Below the pieces are notes generated by a model. That model searched no databases. It saw only the letters and a program-made list of their open reading frames with translations, and was not told where the DNA came from. A DNA stretch of 64,000 nucleotides from Bin87 sp965203195. Lineage in GTDB: Bacteria > Chloroflexota > Dehalococcoidia > Lucifugimonadales > UBA3495. Shown in pieces: positions 42,149 through 50,998 of this stretch; the stretch's first letter is position 1, and every line of letters starts with the position of its first letter. The stretch is taken from assembly GCA_965203195.1 (NCBI GenBank), contig OZ241860.1, forward strand, positions 310,001 through 374,000. Direction: 5' to 3'. Position numbers and translations under genes: made by a program.

Positions 42149-42688
42149 TTGTTTCCGACCGCAAGCGACGGGCCGGCGACGGCCGGCCCGGACGCATCCT
42201 CCCCACAGCGCAGGGCGCTGGCGGTCGCCCTGCGCTATATTGGCTACCGGCCGCGCTCGGTGGCGGAAGTGCGGCGGCGTCTGGCCCGGGATTTTGAGGC
42301 GACGGTGGTGGAGGCCACGCTGGCGCTGCTGGAGAGCCGCCGCTATCTGGACGATGCGGAATACGCGCGGCAGTGGCGCGGCAGCCGGGAACGGCGGCGG
42401 CCACGGGGGGAGTTCCTGCTGCGACGGGAGCTGCGCGCCAAAGGGGTTGCCGAGGGCATCATTGACGAGGCGCTGGAGGGCATTGACGATGACGGGAACG
42501 CCTACCGGGCCGGGCAGCGTCAGGCACAGCACTGGCTGGACGGGGGGCGGATGCCCTATCAGACCTACCGGCGCCGGATGGGCGGCTACCTGCAACGGCG
42601 CGGGTTCTCCGGGGGCGTTACGCGCGCCGCGATCCAGCGGCTCTGGGATGAGTTCGCGTCACATTCGCACGCGTCCGATGGCGATTAG
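42149..42688 (+). CDS. recX: Regulatory protein RecX
   Basis: A 179-residue, helix-rich RecX, which binds RecA filaments and limits their activity. It has the three-helix repeat pattern: YRPRSVAEVRRRLARDFEATVVEATLALLESRRYLDDAEYAR, then RRPRGEFLLRRELRAKGVAEGIIDEAL (listed as repeat 1 and 2; key residues are the S-x-x-E-x-x-x-x-L and G-x-x-x-L-x-x-E-L positions). The TTG at 42149 lies 3 nt from recA, consistent with coupled expression. Its 3' end overlaps the convergent zinc-ribbon membrane gene by 30 bp. Confidence 0.88.
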   Translation: MFPTASDGPATAGPDASSPQRRALAVALRYIGYRPRSVAEVRRRLARDFEATVVEATLALLESRRYLDDAEYARQWRGSRERRRPRGEFLLRRELRAKGVAEGIIDEALEGIDDDGNAYRAGQRQAQHWLDGGRMPYQTYRRRMGGYLQRRGFSGGVTRAAIQRLWDEFASHSHASDGD

Positions 42689-43165
42689 CACTCCCACCGC
42701 CACCGACATCAGGCCCCACAATCCCCACGGACCCAGCCCGGTAGTCAAGGCAACCCCGACGAGAGACGCCAGCACCACCGTGCCGCCGGCAATGAGCATC
42801 AACCCCCGGCTGCGCTTGAGGTTGACGGCGCGGCTGACCAGGTAGCCGGTGGCGTAGCCGATGACCGGCGGCATTATCAGACTTGCCAGCCAGCCGTTGA
42901 CGAGGGCGAGGCCGAACCAGACCAGCGTGCCCAGGACGAAGACGCCGGCGGCCACCGCCACGGCGCGGGCGTAGTTGACCGGGCGCACGTCAAAGGTGGG
43001 CAGCGGCTGCGCCCGGCCGCACTCCCGGCAACGGATACCGACGGGGGCCTGCACCAGACAAACCGTGCAGATATGACGGCGGCACTGGCTACAGGACAGC
43101 CGGGTGGCCGTTTCCGGGTGCCAGTGGCAGGTAAAGGCTTGGGGTTCGGCTTGCGATTCAGCCAT
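42659..43165 (-). CDS. Zinc-ribbon/B-box-like membrane protein
   Basis: A 168-residue protein. The N-terminal about 50 residues hold a double zinc site with C-x-W-H, C-x2-C, C-x2-C and C-x2-C (TCHWHPETATRLSC, CRRHICTVC, IRCRECGR), a B-box-type pattern common in bacterial proteins that precede membrane domains. Four hydrophobic helices follow. The ATG at 43165 is better than the TTG at 43177. It is the last gene of the rny-to-plsY minus-strand cluster. Role unknown. Confidence 0.75.
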   Translation of the reverse strand: MAESQAEPQAFTCHWHPETATRLSCSQCRRHICTVCLVQAPVGIRCRECGRAQPLPTFDVRPVNYARAVAVAAGVFVLGTLVWFGLALVNGWLASLIMPPVIGYATGYLVSRAVNLKRSRGLMLIAGGTVVLASLVGVALTTGLGPWGLWGLMSVAVGVLIAIGRVRM

Positions 43166-43228
43166 CGTCGCTCTCAAAAGTAGGGCTTGGCTTTCCGTGG
43201 CTACGGATCCGGGGCCGGGGATATGGTA

Positions 43229-43522
43229 TCACTCTTCGGCAAGCAGGGCCGGGCGGATGCGCTCCGTCCAGACATCGGGCTGGCCCAGGGCAATGTTTGC
43301 GGCCAGGCTGGCTGAGTCGCCGCATCGTTCCGCCAGTTCGTCGGTGGTCAGGGGGCCGGCCAGGAAACGCACCACCTGCCGCAGTTCCTCAACATACTGG
43401 ATCGCGGCGCGGGACGCCGTTTCTCGGTCGTGCCGGGAGCGCAGGTGTTCCAGGCGTTCTACCCAGTCGATGGCCTGCTCTACTTCGTCAAAATGGTCGT
43501 CCAATCCTTGGGCGGTAGTCAT
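43229..43522 (-). CDS. Small hypothetical protein coupled to plsY
   Basis: A 97-residue acidic, helical protein (DDHFDEVEQAIDWVERLEHLR, VEELRQVVRFLAGPLTTDELAER). It has no membrane segment or known motif. Its start codon overlaps the plsY stop by one base (TGATG), a strong sign that it is translated. Function unknown. Confidence 0.65.
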   Translation of the reverse strand: MTTAQGLDDHFDEVEQAIDWVERLEHLRSRHDRETASRAAIQYVEELRQVVRFLAGPLTTDELAERCGDSASLAANIALGQPDVWTERIRPALLAEE

Positions 43523-44244
43523 CAGTCAGCCTCCGTTATGCGGTGGGTTGCGGAGCCGCGGGACAGCCACTGCTGGCGGTCGGCGATGTCGCGGTCGCGG
43601 AACAGTCGGTTGAAGATCACGCTGCGGCGAGGCAGGTCGGCGGGCCAGGGCTGGCCGTTGGAGAGCAGTCGTTTGAGCAGGATGATGGCGGCGCCGGCGG
43701 CGGCATAGACGGCCAGGTGGGGCGGCGCGCCCAGCAGCATTGCTTCCGGCGGCAGGGCGGCGCAGACCGGGGGCAGCAGCGCCATTATGGCCAGCAGAGA
43801 CTCGGCGGAACGGCGGGTGATGGCCCAGGCGCCGGCATAGGCGGCCAGGGCGCCGGCGAACAGGGGCGGCGACATTGCCAGGATGCCGCCGGCCCACACA
43901 CCCACGCTGCGGCCGCCGGTGAACCGCAGAAAGGGCGACCAGCAGTTGCCCAGCACGGTGAACAGCGGCGCAACCGCCAGGAGCCAGGGCATTTCGTCCA
44001 GGCCCAGGGCGTAATGGCCCAGCAGGATGGGGCCGGCGCCACGGGCGAAGTCAATGGCGACTACGGCGGGCAGCCACGCCCTGCCCAGCTGGGCGGCCAG
44101 GTTGCTGCCGCCGATGTTGCCGCTGCCGTGCCGGCGCAGGTCAATGCCGCCGGCGGCCCGCGCCAGCAGATGGGAAACGGGCAATGCGCCGACCAGCCCG
44201 GCGACGGCCCACAGGCCGATGGCGGTTAGTATCGGGGGGAGCAT
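43522..44244 (-). CDS. plsY: Glycerol-3-phosphate acyltransferase PlsY
   Basis: A 240-residue membrane acyltransferase that makes lysophosphatidate from acyl-phosphate and glycerol 3-phosphate. The three PlsY loop motifs are recognisable but altered: motif 1 SGNIGGSNLA (usual GSGNxGATN), motif 2 FTGGRSVGVWAG (usual GGKGVAT) and a weaker motif 3. Five to six membrane helices are predicted. A hydrophilic tail of about 45 residues follows the last helix. The usual motif 2 lysine is Arg here. Confidence 0.82.
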   Translation of the reverse strand: MLPPILTAIGLWAVAGLVGALPVSHLLARAAGGIDLRRHGSGNIGGSNLAAQLGRAWLPAVVAIDFARGAGPILLGHYALGLDEMPWLLAVAPLFTVLGNCWSPFLRFTGGRSVGVWAGGILAMSPPLFAGALAAYAGAWAITRRSAESLLAIMALLPPVCAALPPEAMLLGAPPHLAVYAAAGAAIILLKRLLSNGQPWPADLPRRSVIFNRLFRDRDIADRQQWLSRGSATHRITEAD

Positions 44245-44285
44245 AGCGGTACGATGAATGTTCCGGCGGGCCGGCGCGAGGCAGG

Positions 44286-45164
44286 CTAACGGGCGGTGGT
44301 TTTCGCCAGGCGCCGGGCGGCGGCTTCCAGGCGTTCCACGGTTTCCGGGGGCGGGCCGTTGACGCCGGGCCGGGGTTCTTTGGGGTTGCCGCTGTGGTGG
44401 TAATCGCTGCCGCCGCAGGGGATCAGGTCGTAGGCGCGGGCGACATCGGCCAGCCAGTCCACGGTGGCGGAGTCGTACATCGCATAGTGGACTTCCATAC
44501 CATGCAGGCCGGCGGCTTTCAGCTGTTCTACGGTTTCAATCAGGGACTGCTCCGGCTCCGGTTCGTTGCCGCGCCGTTCAAACCAGGGGTGGGCGAACAC
44601 GGCCACGCCGCCGACTTCGCTGAGCAGTTTGACGGCATCGGGGGGTTCCAGCTTGGTACGCTCCACATAGGCTTTGCCGTTGCGCCCCAGGTATTCGGCA
44701 AAGGCGTCGGAGCGCTGCTGAAAGTAGCCGGCTTCCACCAGGGCGTCGGCGATATGGGGGCGGCCTACGGAGGCGTCGCCGGCGATTTCCAGCACCCGTT
44801 CCCATTCAATATGCATACCGAACTCCGCCAGCTTGCGGACCATGCCCTCGCCCCGGGCCAGGCGACCCTCCCGGAACCGGGCCAGCATAGCCTGAAAGCC
44901 GGCGTCGGCGATGTCCATAAAATAGCCCAGCATATGGACTTCACCGCCGGGGACGTCGCAGCTCAATTCAATGCCCGGTATCAGGCGCATACCGGGGATG
45001 GCGTCGGCGGCGCGCTGGGCCTCGGCCAGACCGGCGGTGGTGTCGTGGTCGCTTACGGAGATGGTGCGGAGGCCGCTGGAGGCCGCCAGCTGCACCAGTT
45101 CGGTGGGCGTCAGGCGTCCGTCGGAGGCGGTGGTGTGGAGATGCAGGTCAACGGTAATGGGCAT
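44286..45164 (-). CDS. PHP-domain metal-dependent phosphoesterase
   Basis: A 292-residue PHP-domain enzyme of the TrpH/RNase AM-like group. Metal ligands are visible in DLHLHTTASDG (H-x-H), SVSDHDTTAG, GIELSCDVPGGEVHMLGY, VGRPHIADAL, AVFAHPWF and CGGSDYHH. Relatives hydrolyse 3',5'-bisphosphonucleosides or trim RNA 5' ends, so RNA turnover fits its position near rny and ymdB. The ATG at 45164 gives the canonical MPITVDLHLHT start. Confidence 0.9.
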   Translation of the reverse strand: MPITVDLHLHTTASDGRLTPTELVQLAASSGLRTISVSDHDTTAGLAEAQRAADAIPGMRLIPGIELSCDVPGGEVHMLGYFMDIADAGFQAMLARFREGRLARGEGMVRKLAEFGMHIEWERVLEIAGDASVGRPHIADALVEAGYFQQRSDAFAEYLGRNGKAYVERTKLEPPDAVKLLSEVGGVAVFAHPWFERRGNEPEPEQSLIETVEQLKAAGLHGMEVHYAMYDSATVDWLADVARAYDLIPCGGSDYHHSGNPKEPRPGVNGPPPETVERLEAAARRLAKTTAR

Positions 45165-45268
45165 TGGTACTCCCGTTGCGGCGGCGTTAGGTATGGAACG
45201 GAACGGGGCGTGGCCGGCGCCGGCAAAGCGTTGGGCCGGCGGGCCGGCCTGGTCAATTTGCCGGCCGA

Positions 45269-46045
45269 TCAATCCGCCGGCCGGTCGACGCGGGCGATGG
45301 CGATGGCGCGTCCGGTGGCGTCGTCAATGTCAATCAGCGCCGCATTGAGGACGCGGGGGCCTTGGGCGGCGGGTTCAAAGCGCTGGGGCAGGCCGGTGCG
45401 GAAGCGTTCCAGGACGGGGGCGGTTTCGGTGCCGATTACGGAGTCCAGGGGGCCGGTCATCCCCAGGTCGCTGACATAGGCAGCGCCGCCGGGCAGGATT
45501 CGGGCGTCGGCGGTGGGCACATGGGTGTGGGTGCCGACGACAGCGCTGACGCGGCCATCAAGATACCAGCCCAGGGCCTGCTTTTCGGAGGTCGCTTCGG
45601 CGTGAAAGTCCACTACCACGATGCGGGGCGGCTGCCCGGTTTCCCGTTCCGCTTCGGCCAGGCGGGCGTCGGCTTCCCGGAAGGGGCAGTCGATGGGCGG
45701 CATAAAGACGCGTCCCTGCAAGTTCAGCACCATCGCTTCGCCATGCATCAGCCAACCCCGGCCGGGGGCGCCGTAGTAGTTGGCGGGGCGCAGCAGGGGC
45801 AGTTCGTCAAAGTGGGGGATGATTTCCTTTTTGTCCCAGATGTGGTTGCCGGAGGTCATCACATCCACGCCGGCGGCCAGCAGGCTGCGGGCGGTTTTGA
45901 GCGTCAGGCCGAAACCGCCCGCGGTATTTTCCGCATTGGCGATGACCAGATCGACGGCCAGTTCGCGGCGCAGGGACGGCAGCAGTTGCGCCAGGGTGCG
46001 GCGGCCGGGCCGGCCGATGATGTCGCCTATCATCAGGACGCGCAT
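45269..46045 (-). CDS. ymdB: YmdB-family metallophosphoesterase
   Basis: A 258-residue calcineurin-like phosphodiesterase (TIGR00282 type) that hydrolyses 2',3'-cyclic nucleotides. It has the N-terminal MIGDIIGRPGRR, NAENTAGGFGLT, TSGNHIWDKKEI, VVDFHAEATSEKQALGWYLDGR and VVGTHTHVPTADARIL metal-site blocks. All are intact. It sits directly downstream of rny, the linkage also seen in Firmicutes. The leader between rny and ymdB carries degenerate repeats (46060-46155). Confidence 0.94.
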   Translation of the reverse strand: MRVLMIGDIIGRPGRRTLAQLLPSLRRELAVDLVIANAENTAGGFGLTLKTARSLLAAGVDVMTSGNHIWDKKEIIPHFDELPLLRPANYYGAPGRGWLMHGEAMVLNLQGRVFMPPIDCPFREADARLAEAERETGQPPRIVVVDFHAEATSEKQALGWYLDGRVSAVVGTHTHVPTADARILPGGAAYVSDLGMTGPLDSVIGTETAPVLERFRTGLPQRFEPAAQGPRVLNAALIDIDDATGRAIAIARVDRPAD

Positions 46046-46258
46046 TGCGGATGCTCTCAATATGGAATGGGCGCCGATGGAATGGATACCGATGGAACGA
46101 CAGAGCGCCGGAACGCCAGAATGGCGGAGCGACAGAACGGCAGAGTGACAGATGGACGAGGGATTGGAATTGCCGGCGGCGCGGCCGGGGCCGTCGGGCA
46201 AGGGCCCGGCCCGGCTCCGGCCACGCGCGGAGGTTGCCGGCGAGTACCGGCAATGGCT

Positions 46259-47794
46259 TCAGCGGGCGATGCTTTCCTCGCGGGTTTCGCGTATCACCGT
46301 GACCTTGATTTGGCCGGGGAACTGCAATTCTTTGGAGACCTTGCCGGCGATGTTGCGGGCCAGGGTGGCGCAGGCCACGTCGTCCACGTCCTCAGGGCTG
46401 ACCATGACGCGCACTTCGCGCCCGGCCTGGATGGCGAAAGCGCGTTGCACGCCGTCAAAGCTGTAGGCAGTATCCTCCAGCTCTTTGAGGCGCCGGGTGT
46501 ATTGTTCGGCGGATTCCTTGCGGGCGCCGGGGCGGGCGGCGCTGATGCCGTCGGCGGCGGCGACGAGGAAGGATTCAATGCTGGAATGGTCGTCGTCGTG
46601 ATGCTCCCGGACGCAGTCGCAAATCGGAGCGGCGATGCCGTTGCGTCGGGTGAGGTCGTAGCCGATTTCGGCGTGGGGACCCTGGATTTCGTGGGTCAAC
46701 GCCTTGCCGATGTCGTGGAGCAGGCCGCCGGCGCGGGCCATTTGGACATTGGCGCCGACTTCGGAGGCCAGCATACCGGCGAGGAGGCCAACCTCAATGG
46801 AATGGGTCAGCACATTTTCGCCGTAGCTGTAGCGGTATTTAAGGCGGCCGAGCAAGCGGATCAGTTCCGGGTCCAAGCCGCTGACGCCCACCTCAAAGGT
46901 GGCGTCCTGGCCGGCGCGCCAGATGGTTTGTTCAATGTCCTGCTGGGCGCGGTGGACGCTTTCCTCAATGCGGGCGGGCTGGATGCGCCCGTCCTTGACC
47001 AGCTGGGTCAGCGCCAGTCGCGCGATTTCCCGGCGCACCGGGTCAAAGCAGGACAGGGTTACGATGCCGGGGCTGTCGTCGACGAGGATTTCGACCCCGG
47101 TGCGGGCCTCCAGGGCCCTTATGTTACGTCCTTCGCGGCCAATGAGACGGCCTTTCATCTCATCGTTGGGCAGGGCGACAACGGAAGTGGTGCTTTCCGA
47201 GACGACGTCGGTGGAAAGCCGGTTGATGGCGAGGGTAAGGATGCGACGGGCGTTTTCGTCGGCCCGGGTTTGGTGCTCCTTTTCCAGTTCGTAGTAGCGG
47301 CGGGCCAGTTCGTGGGACGCTTCCTCCTCGGTGCGCTTGAGCACGATGGCGCGGGCTTCGTCGGTGGACAGCGAGGCCACCCGTTCCAATTCGCGGGTAT
47401 GCTGCCGCTTCAGATCGGCGGCTTTGTGCATGGCGGACTGGGCTTCGGCTTCCCGCTGGGCCAGTTGGGATTCCTGCTGCTCCAGGGATTCGGATTTGCG
47501 GTCAAGCTGTTCCTCACGCTGGTGATAGCGGCGTTCCATCCGGTTGAGTTCGCGTCGCTGTTCGGAGATTTCCTTGTCGCCGGCCTCGCGGATTTGGAGC
47601 GCTTCCTGCTGCGCTTGCAGGATGATGTTGCGCTTTTCCTCCTCGGCCTGCGTAACGGTGTCGGTGGCTTCCTCGCGGCGGCGCCGGAGGTTGCTGCCGT
47701 TTTTCCTGGCAGAGAGCAGCAGCCAAACCACTGCTGCGATGCCTGTTGCCAACCCTGCGGCCGCCAGGACGGACAGGATGATGATTGTGGTCAT
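46259..47794 (-). CDS. rny: Ribonuclease Y
   Basis: A 511-residue membrane-anchored endoribonuclease that starts mRNA decay. It has an N-terminal membrane helix (about residues 3-27), a long coiled coil rich in Glu/Gln/Arg (about 35-190), a KH domain (DEMKGRLIGREGRNIRALEA near residue 215), and an HD domain with GLLHDIGKALTHE near residue 345. The family ending (IQAGREVRVMVSPEDVDD, then PGQIKVTVIRETR) is present. The ATG at 47794 places the helix at the N-terminus. Confidence 0.96.
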   Translation of the reverse strand: MTTIIILSVLAAAGLATGIAAVVWLLLSARKNGSNLRRRREEATDTVTQAEEEKRNIILQAQQEALQIREAGDKEISEQRRELNRMERRYHQREEQLDRKSESLEQQESQLAQREAEAQSAMHKAADLKRQHTRELERVASLSTDEARAIVLKRTEEEASHELARRYYELEKEHQTRADENARRILTLAINRLSTDVVSESTTSVVALPNDEMKGRLIGREGRNIRALEARTGVEILVDDSPGIVTLSCFDPVRREIARLALTQLVKDGRIQPARIEESVHRAQQDIEQTIWRAGQDATFEVGVSGLDPELIRLLGRLKYRYSYGENVLTHSIEVGLLAGMLASEVGANVQMARAGGLLHDIGKALTHEIQGPHAEIGYDLTRRNGIAAPICDCVREHHDDDHSSIESFLVAAADGISAARPGARKESAEQYTRRLKELEDTAYSFDGVQRAFAIQAGREVRVMVSPEDVDDVACATLARNIAGKVSKELQFPGQIKVTVIRETREESIAR

Positions 47795-48094
47795 AGACCC
47801 TCCTCGAAGTCCGTCGGGCGTGTGCGGGGGATAGTCTTGCCCGCTGACTATCCTAGTGTTGACGGGGGGCAAAGTCAAGGAATACGGGGGCATTGGCCGG
47901 ATTTTTATGTAATCTAAAGCGGCATCGTTCTATACGGGCTGTTCCGGCGCGGGACGACGGGCGGCGCGCGGCGGCCGGCCGGCGGGGCGGCGCGGCAATA
48001 ACGGCGGGCGCCGGCCGGCGCGGAGGCAAATCAAGTCCGCCGGCCGGCACTTCGGTAGATGGCCGGGCTTGGGCGTTGCGGGCGCCGTGCGCTG
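47795..48094. other. rny-ispH spacer
   Basis: A 300-bp spacer upstream of rny and downstream of ispH. The 47870-47930 stretch is AT-richer (GATTTTTATGTAATCTAAA) and probably holds the rny promoter on the minus strand. The remaining GC-rich part has CCGGCCGGC-type palindromes. No gene recognised. Confidence 0.45.
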
Positions 48095-49015
48095 CTAACG
48101 CAGTTCCCGGGGCAGCGTGAAGGTGATGTCTTCCTCCGCCCCGGACAGCAGCGTGACCTGTTCCGGATGCAAGGCGTCAATGACCGATGCCACCAGTACC
48201 TCCGGCGTGGACGCGCCGGAGGTTATGCCCACTTTGTCCCGTCCGGCCAGCCATTCCCGGTTAATTTCGTCCGGGCCGTTGATCAGGTAGGCGGGCGCGC
48301 CGTTGGCCTCGGCGACTTCCCGCAGCCGGTTGCAGTTGGACGAGTTCTGCGCCCCGATGACCAGCACCACATCCACCTGGCCGGCCATCCTGGTGACGGA
48401 ATCCTGGCGGTTGGTGGTGGCGTAGCAGATGTCGTTGCGCACCACCGCCTCGGGAAAGCGTTCCTGGATGGCGGCGATGGCGTTGGCGGTGTCGCCCACG
48501 GAAAGGGTGGTTTGGGTGATGACGGCGACCCCGGCGTCCGCCGACCAGTCCAGGTCGGCGCTGACGGCCTGTTCCGAGAGGGGGGCGGAGTCGTCAACCA
48601 GGGTCATCGGGGCCTGGCCCATAGTGCCGCGCACTTCCTGGTGCCCCCGGTGTCCCACCAGGAGGATGCGCTTGCCCTCCCGGTGGTACTTTTGGGCTTC
48701 GTTGTGGACGCGGGTGACCAGCGGGCAGACGGCGTCGATGACCCGCAGGTTGCGGGCGGCGGCGCGGGCGAAATCGTCCGGGGGCGAGCCGTGGGCGGAG
48801 AATACCACCAGGGCGCCTTCCGGGGCTTCGTCCACATCCTCAACGGTGATGGCGCCTTTGCGTTCCAGCTCGGCCACGACATAGGGGTTGTGGACAATTT
48901 GGTGCTTGACATACACCGGCGGCCCGAACCGTTCCAGGCACAGCTCCACGACCTCAATGGCGCGCACCACGCCGGCGCAGAAACCGCGGGGCGAACTGAG
49001 CACTACTTCAACCAT
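48095..49015 (-). CDS. ispH: 4-hydroxy-3-methylbut-2-enyl diphosphate reductase
   Basis: The last step of the MEP pathway, making IPP and DMAPP. The 306-residue protein has the three cluster cysteines in SPRGFCAGVVRAIE (about residue 13), IDAVCPLVTRVH (about 97) and NDICYATTNRQ (about 195), plus the HQIVHNPYVV, FSAHGSPP and TLSVGDT blocks and the SSNCNRLREVA and TSGASTPEVLV end blocks. A [4Fe-4S] enzyme needing reduced ferredoxin or flavodoxin. The ATG at 49015 follows GGAGGAAAC. Confidence 0.96.
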   Translation of the reverse strand: MVEVVLSSPRGFCAGVVRAIEVVELCLERFGPPVYVKHQIVHNPYVVAELERKGAITVEDVDEAPEGALVVFSAHGSPPDDFARAAARNLRVIDAVCPLVTRVHNEAQKYHREGKRILLVGHRGHQEVRGTMGQAPMTLVDDSAPLSEQAVSADLDWSADAGVAVITQTTLSVGDTANAIAAIQERFPEAVVRNDICYATTNRQDSVTRMAGQVDVVLVIGAQNSSNCNRLREVAEANGAPAYLINGPDEINREWLAGRDKVGITSGASTPEVLVASVIDALHPEQVTLLSGAEEDITFTLPRELR

Positions 49016-49091
49016 ATCGTTTCCTCCATATGGTCTCTCCTTCCTGATGATTGCCGGGACGATTGCGGGCGGCAAAGGGTTGGGGCCGCCG

Positions 49092-50912
49092 CTATGCGGT
49101 TCCAGAGGGGTTCGGGCCAGTGGGCGGTGGCGGGCCGTCCGGCTCCGTGGTGAGGCGCAGGATCTGTTCGGCGGCAAACTCGGTGGCTTCGTAGAGGTCG
49201 ACCAGGTCGCCGACGCTGTTGACATAGAGCAGGCCGTTCAGGGCGTTGTGGCTGCGGAGTTCCTCCAGGGTCAGGCGGTTGCGCTTGATGCCGTTGCAGG
49301 TGCGGTGCAGCAGCGCCAGGTTGTAGAGTTCGTCGTTGCCCGACGTTCCTTCGGCGGCGCGGCGGGCGCGGATGTGGTCCACTTCCAGCAGGGTTTCGTC
49401 CAGGCTGCCGTTGGGCCGGCGGGGTTCGTAGCCGCAGCCCCAGCAGACGGGGCCGAACCGCTCAATCAGCAGCCGCTTGGCTTCGTTCTTGGGGATGCGG
49501 CCGGACCAGGTTGCCGACTGGGTGCTTTGCGCGGCGCCGCGCCTGGTAGGCGGCAAGCGGTGATGAGGGGCCGGGTCGGCATCATCCCGCGCCGGCAGTT
49601 CGCGGGGGCCGATGGTGCGGCTGGTGGTCCACTGGGTGGGTTCCTGGAAGGCGCGGCCTTTGCGAACCGAGGCCAGGGCGTCCTTGGTGCTGTCGGTCAT
49701 TCCTTCCAGCATAATGCCGTTGAGGTAGAAGCGGCGTTTGAGCATTGTCCAAGCGCGGTAGGCCATATCGCAGGCCAGCCACTGGCGGCCCAGGCGCTCC
49801 GCGGCCACGGCGGTGGTGGCGCAGCCGGCGAACACGTCGAGGACGACATCGCCGGGGTTGGAGCTGGCGGCGATGATGCGCTCGTAAAGTTCCAAAGGCT
49901 TTTGGGTGGCGTATCCGGTATCCTCAACGCCGCTGGGTATGGACACATCTACCCAAACATCGTCTAGGGCCACCCCCATCATTTCGTCGAGAAAACGCAC
50001 GCTCATCGGGTATCTGCCATTCTCCGCCAGATACATCCGGCCTTCATTGTCCAGCCGTTCCCAGCCTTGGGCAGTGGTTTCTCCTGCCATACGCCCACCC
50101 GGAACTACCCAATGTCGATTTACCGGCGGGACATATGTGACGCCTCGGAAAGTTGCCGGTTGGCCTGAGTCCCCGTGCCTGGTTCCCGGAGCGTGTACGG
50201 GCGCCAGGGCTATGTAGCGTTGCAAACCGGCGTCCCACCGATAACCTTCGGGAACGCCGCCGCTAGCGTCATAGGGCTGACGCACCGCGTCCCGGTTGAA
50301 AAATGCCCGTCGCGTTTTTCGGTATCGCAACAAGGTGTCGTGGTTGCGCCCGAAATCACGGGTTACGGCGTTTTTGCTGTTAGTGCGCCGCCAGACGATT
50401 TCGTTGCGGAAGTTGTCGGCGCCGAACACGCCGTCCATCAGCAGCCGCAGGTAGCTGTCGGCGTGGTCGTCGCAGTGCAGGTAGATGCTGCCCGTCGGCT
50501 TGAGTACCCGGCGGCATTCCAGCAGGCGCACCGCCATATAGGCGATGTAGGCGGCTTCGTTTTCGGTGGCGCAGGCTTCGGTAGCCTCAATGACAGCGTG
50601 GACGGCCGGATAGTCGTCCTCAATCTGCATTTTCCAGGCGGGATGGATGTCGGCATCCCAGGTCCAGATGTCGCGCACGCGGGTTTCACCCCGGCCTTCG
50701 TTATGCTGCGCGCCGTGGGCCTGCGCCAGCGTCAGCTCCTCGGCATATTCGGCGTCGCTGATGGGCGGGCGCGGGCGGCCGGTAAAGGTTTCGTTGGCGG
50801 CGAAGGGCGGGTCGATGGCGATCAGGTCAACACACTCGTTGTTGAGGCTGCGGAGGAAGCGCAGGTTGTCCATAATCGCCAGGGTGCGGTTGGGAACATT
50901 GAGGCGGGACAT
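49092..50912 (-). CDS. DNA methyltransferase-HNH nuclease fusion, pair A copy 1
   Basis: A 606-residue protein. The beta-class adenine-type methyltransferase comes first: catalytic IDPPF at residues 33-37, then VRLLECRRVLKPTGSIYLHCDD, a variable region between FRNEIVWRR (about residue 160) and GYATQKPLELYERIIA (about 330), then AdoMet motif I DVFAGCATTAVAAE near residue 356. A Pro/Arg-rich linker leads to a C-terminal HNH domain: CWGCGYEP near 490, LLEVDHIRARRA near 511, and NLALLHRTCNGIKRNR. Catalytic residues of both parts look intact. It lies 86 bp after copy 2 on the same strand, and ispH follows. The variable region is lower in GC than its flanks. Confidence 0.88.
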   Translation of the reverse strand: MSRLNVPNRTLAIMDNLRFLRSLNNECVDLIAIDPPFAANETFTGRPRPPISDAEYAEELTLAQAHGAQHNEGRGETRVRDIWTWDADIHPAWKMQIEDDYPAVHAVIEATEACATENEAAYIAYMAVRLLECRRVLKPTGSIYLHCDDHADSYLRLLMDGVFGADNFRNEIVWRRTNSKNAVTRDFGRNHDTLLRYRKTRRAFFNRDAVRQPYDASGGVPEGYRWDAGLQRYIALAPVHAPGTRHGDSGQPATFRGVTYVPPVNRHWVVPGGRMAGETTAQGWERLDNEGRMYLAENGRYPMSVRFLDEMMGVALDDVWVDVSIPSGVEDTGYATQKPLELYERIIAASSNPGDVVLDVFAGCATTAVAAERLGRQWLACDMAYRAWTMLKRRFYLNGIMLEGMTDSTKDALASVRKGRAFQEPTQWTTSRTIGPRELPARDDADPAPHHRLPPTRRGAAQSTQSATWSGRIPKNEAKRLLIERFGPVCWGCGYEPRRPNGSLDETLLEVDHIRARRAAEGTSGNDELYNLALLHRTCNGIKRNRLTLEELRSHNALNGLLYVNSVGDLVDLYEATEFAAEQILRLTTEPDGPPPPTGPNPSGTA

Positions 50913-50998
50913 CGGATGGTTCCTTCCGGTTTGGGCCGCGCCGGCGGCAGTGTGGGTGGCTGGCAATGCCCGGCGGCGGCTTGGCGGCGCGGGCCGGT

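Noticed and set aside
40535..42595. 686-codon minus-strand ORF across glutaredoxin, recA and recX
   Set aside because: Antisense shadow of recA/recX in high-GC sequence; no start signal, no recognisable domain, Pro/Arg/Gly-rich translation.
45362..47917. 851-codon plus-strand ORF opposite ymdB and rny
   Set aside because: Opposite-strand shadow of two clear genes; low-complexity translation rich in Gly, Ala and Asp.
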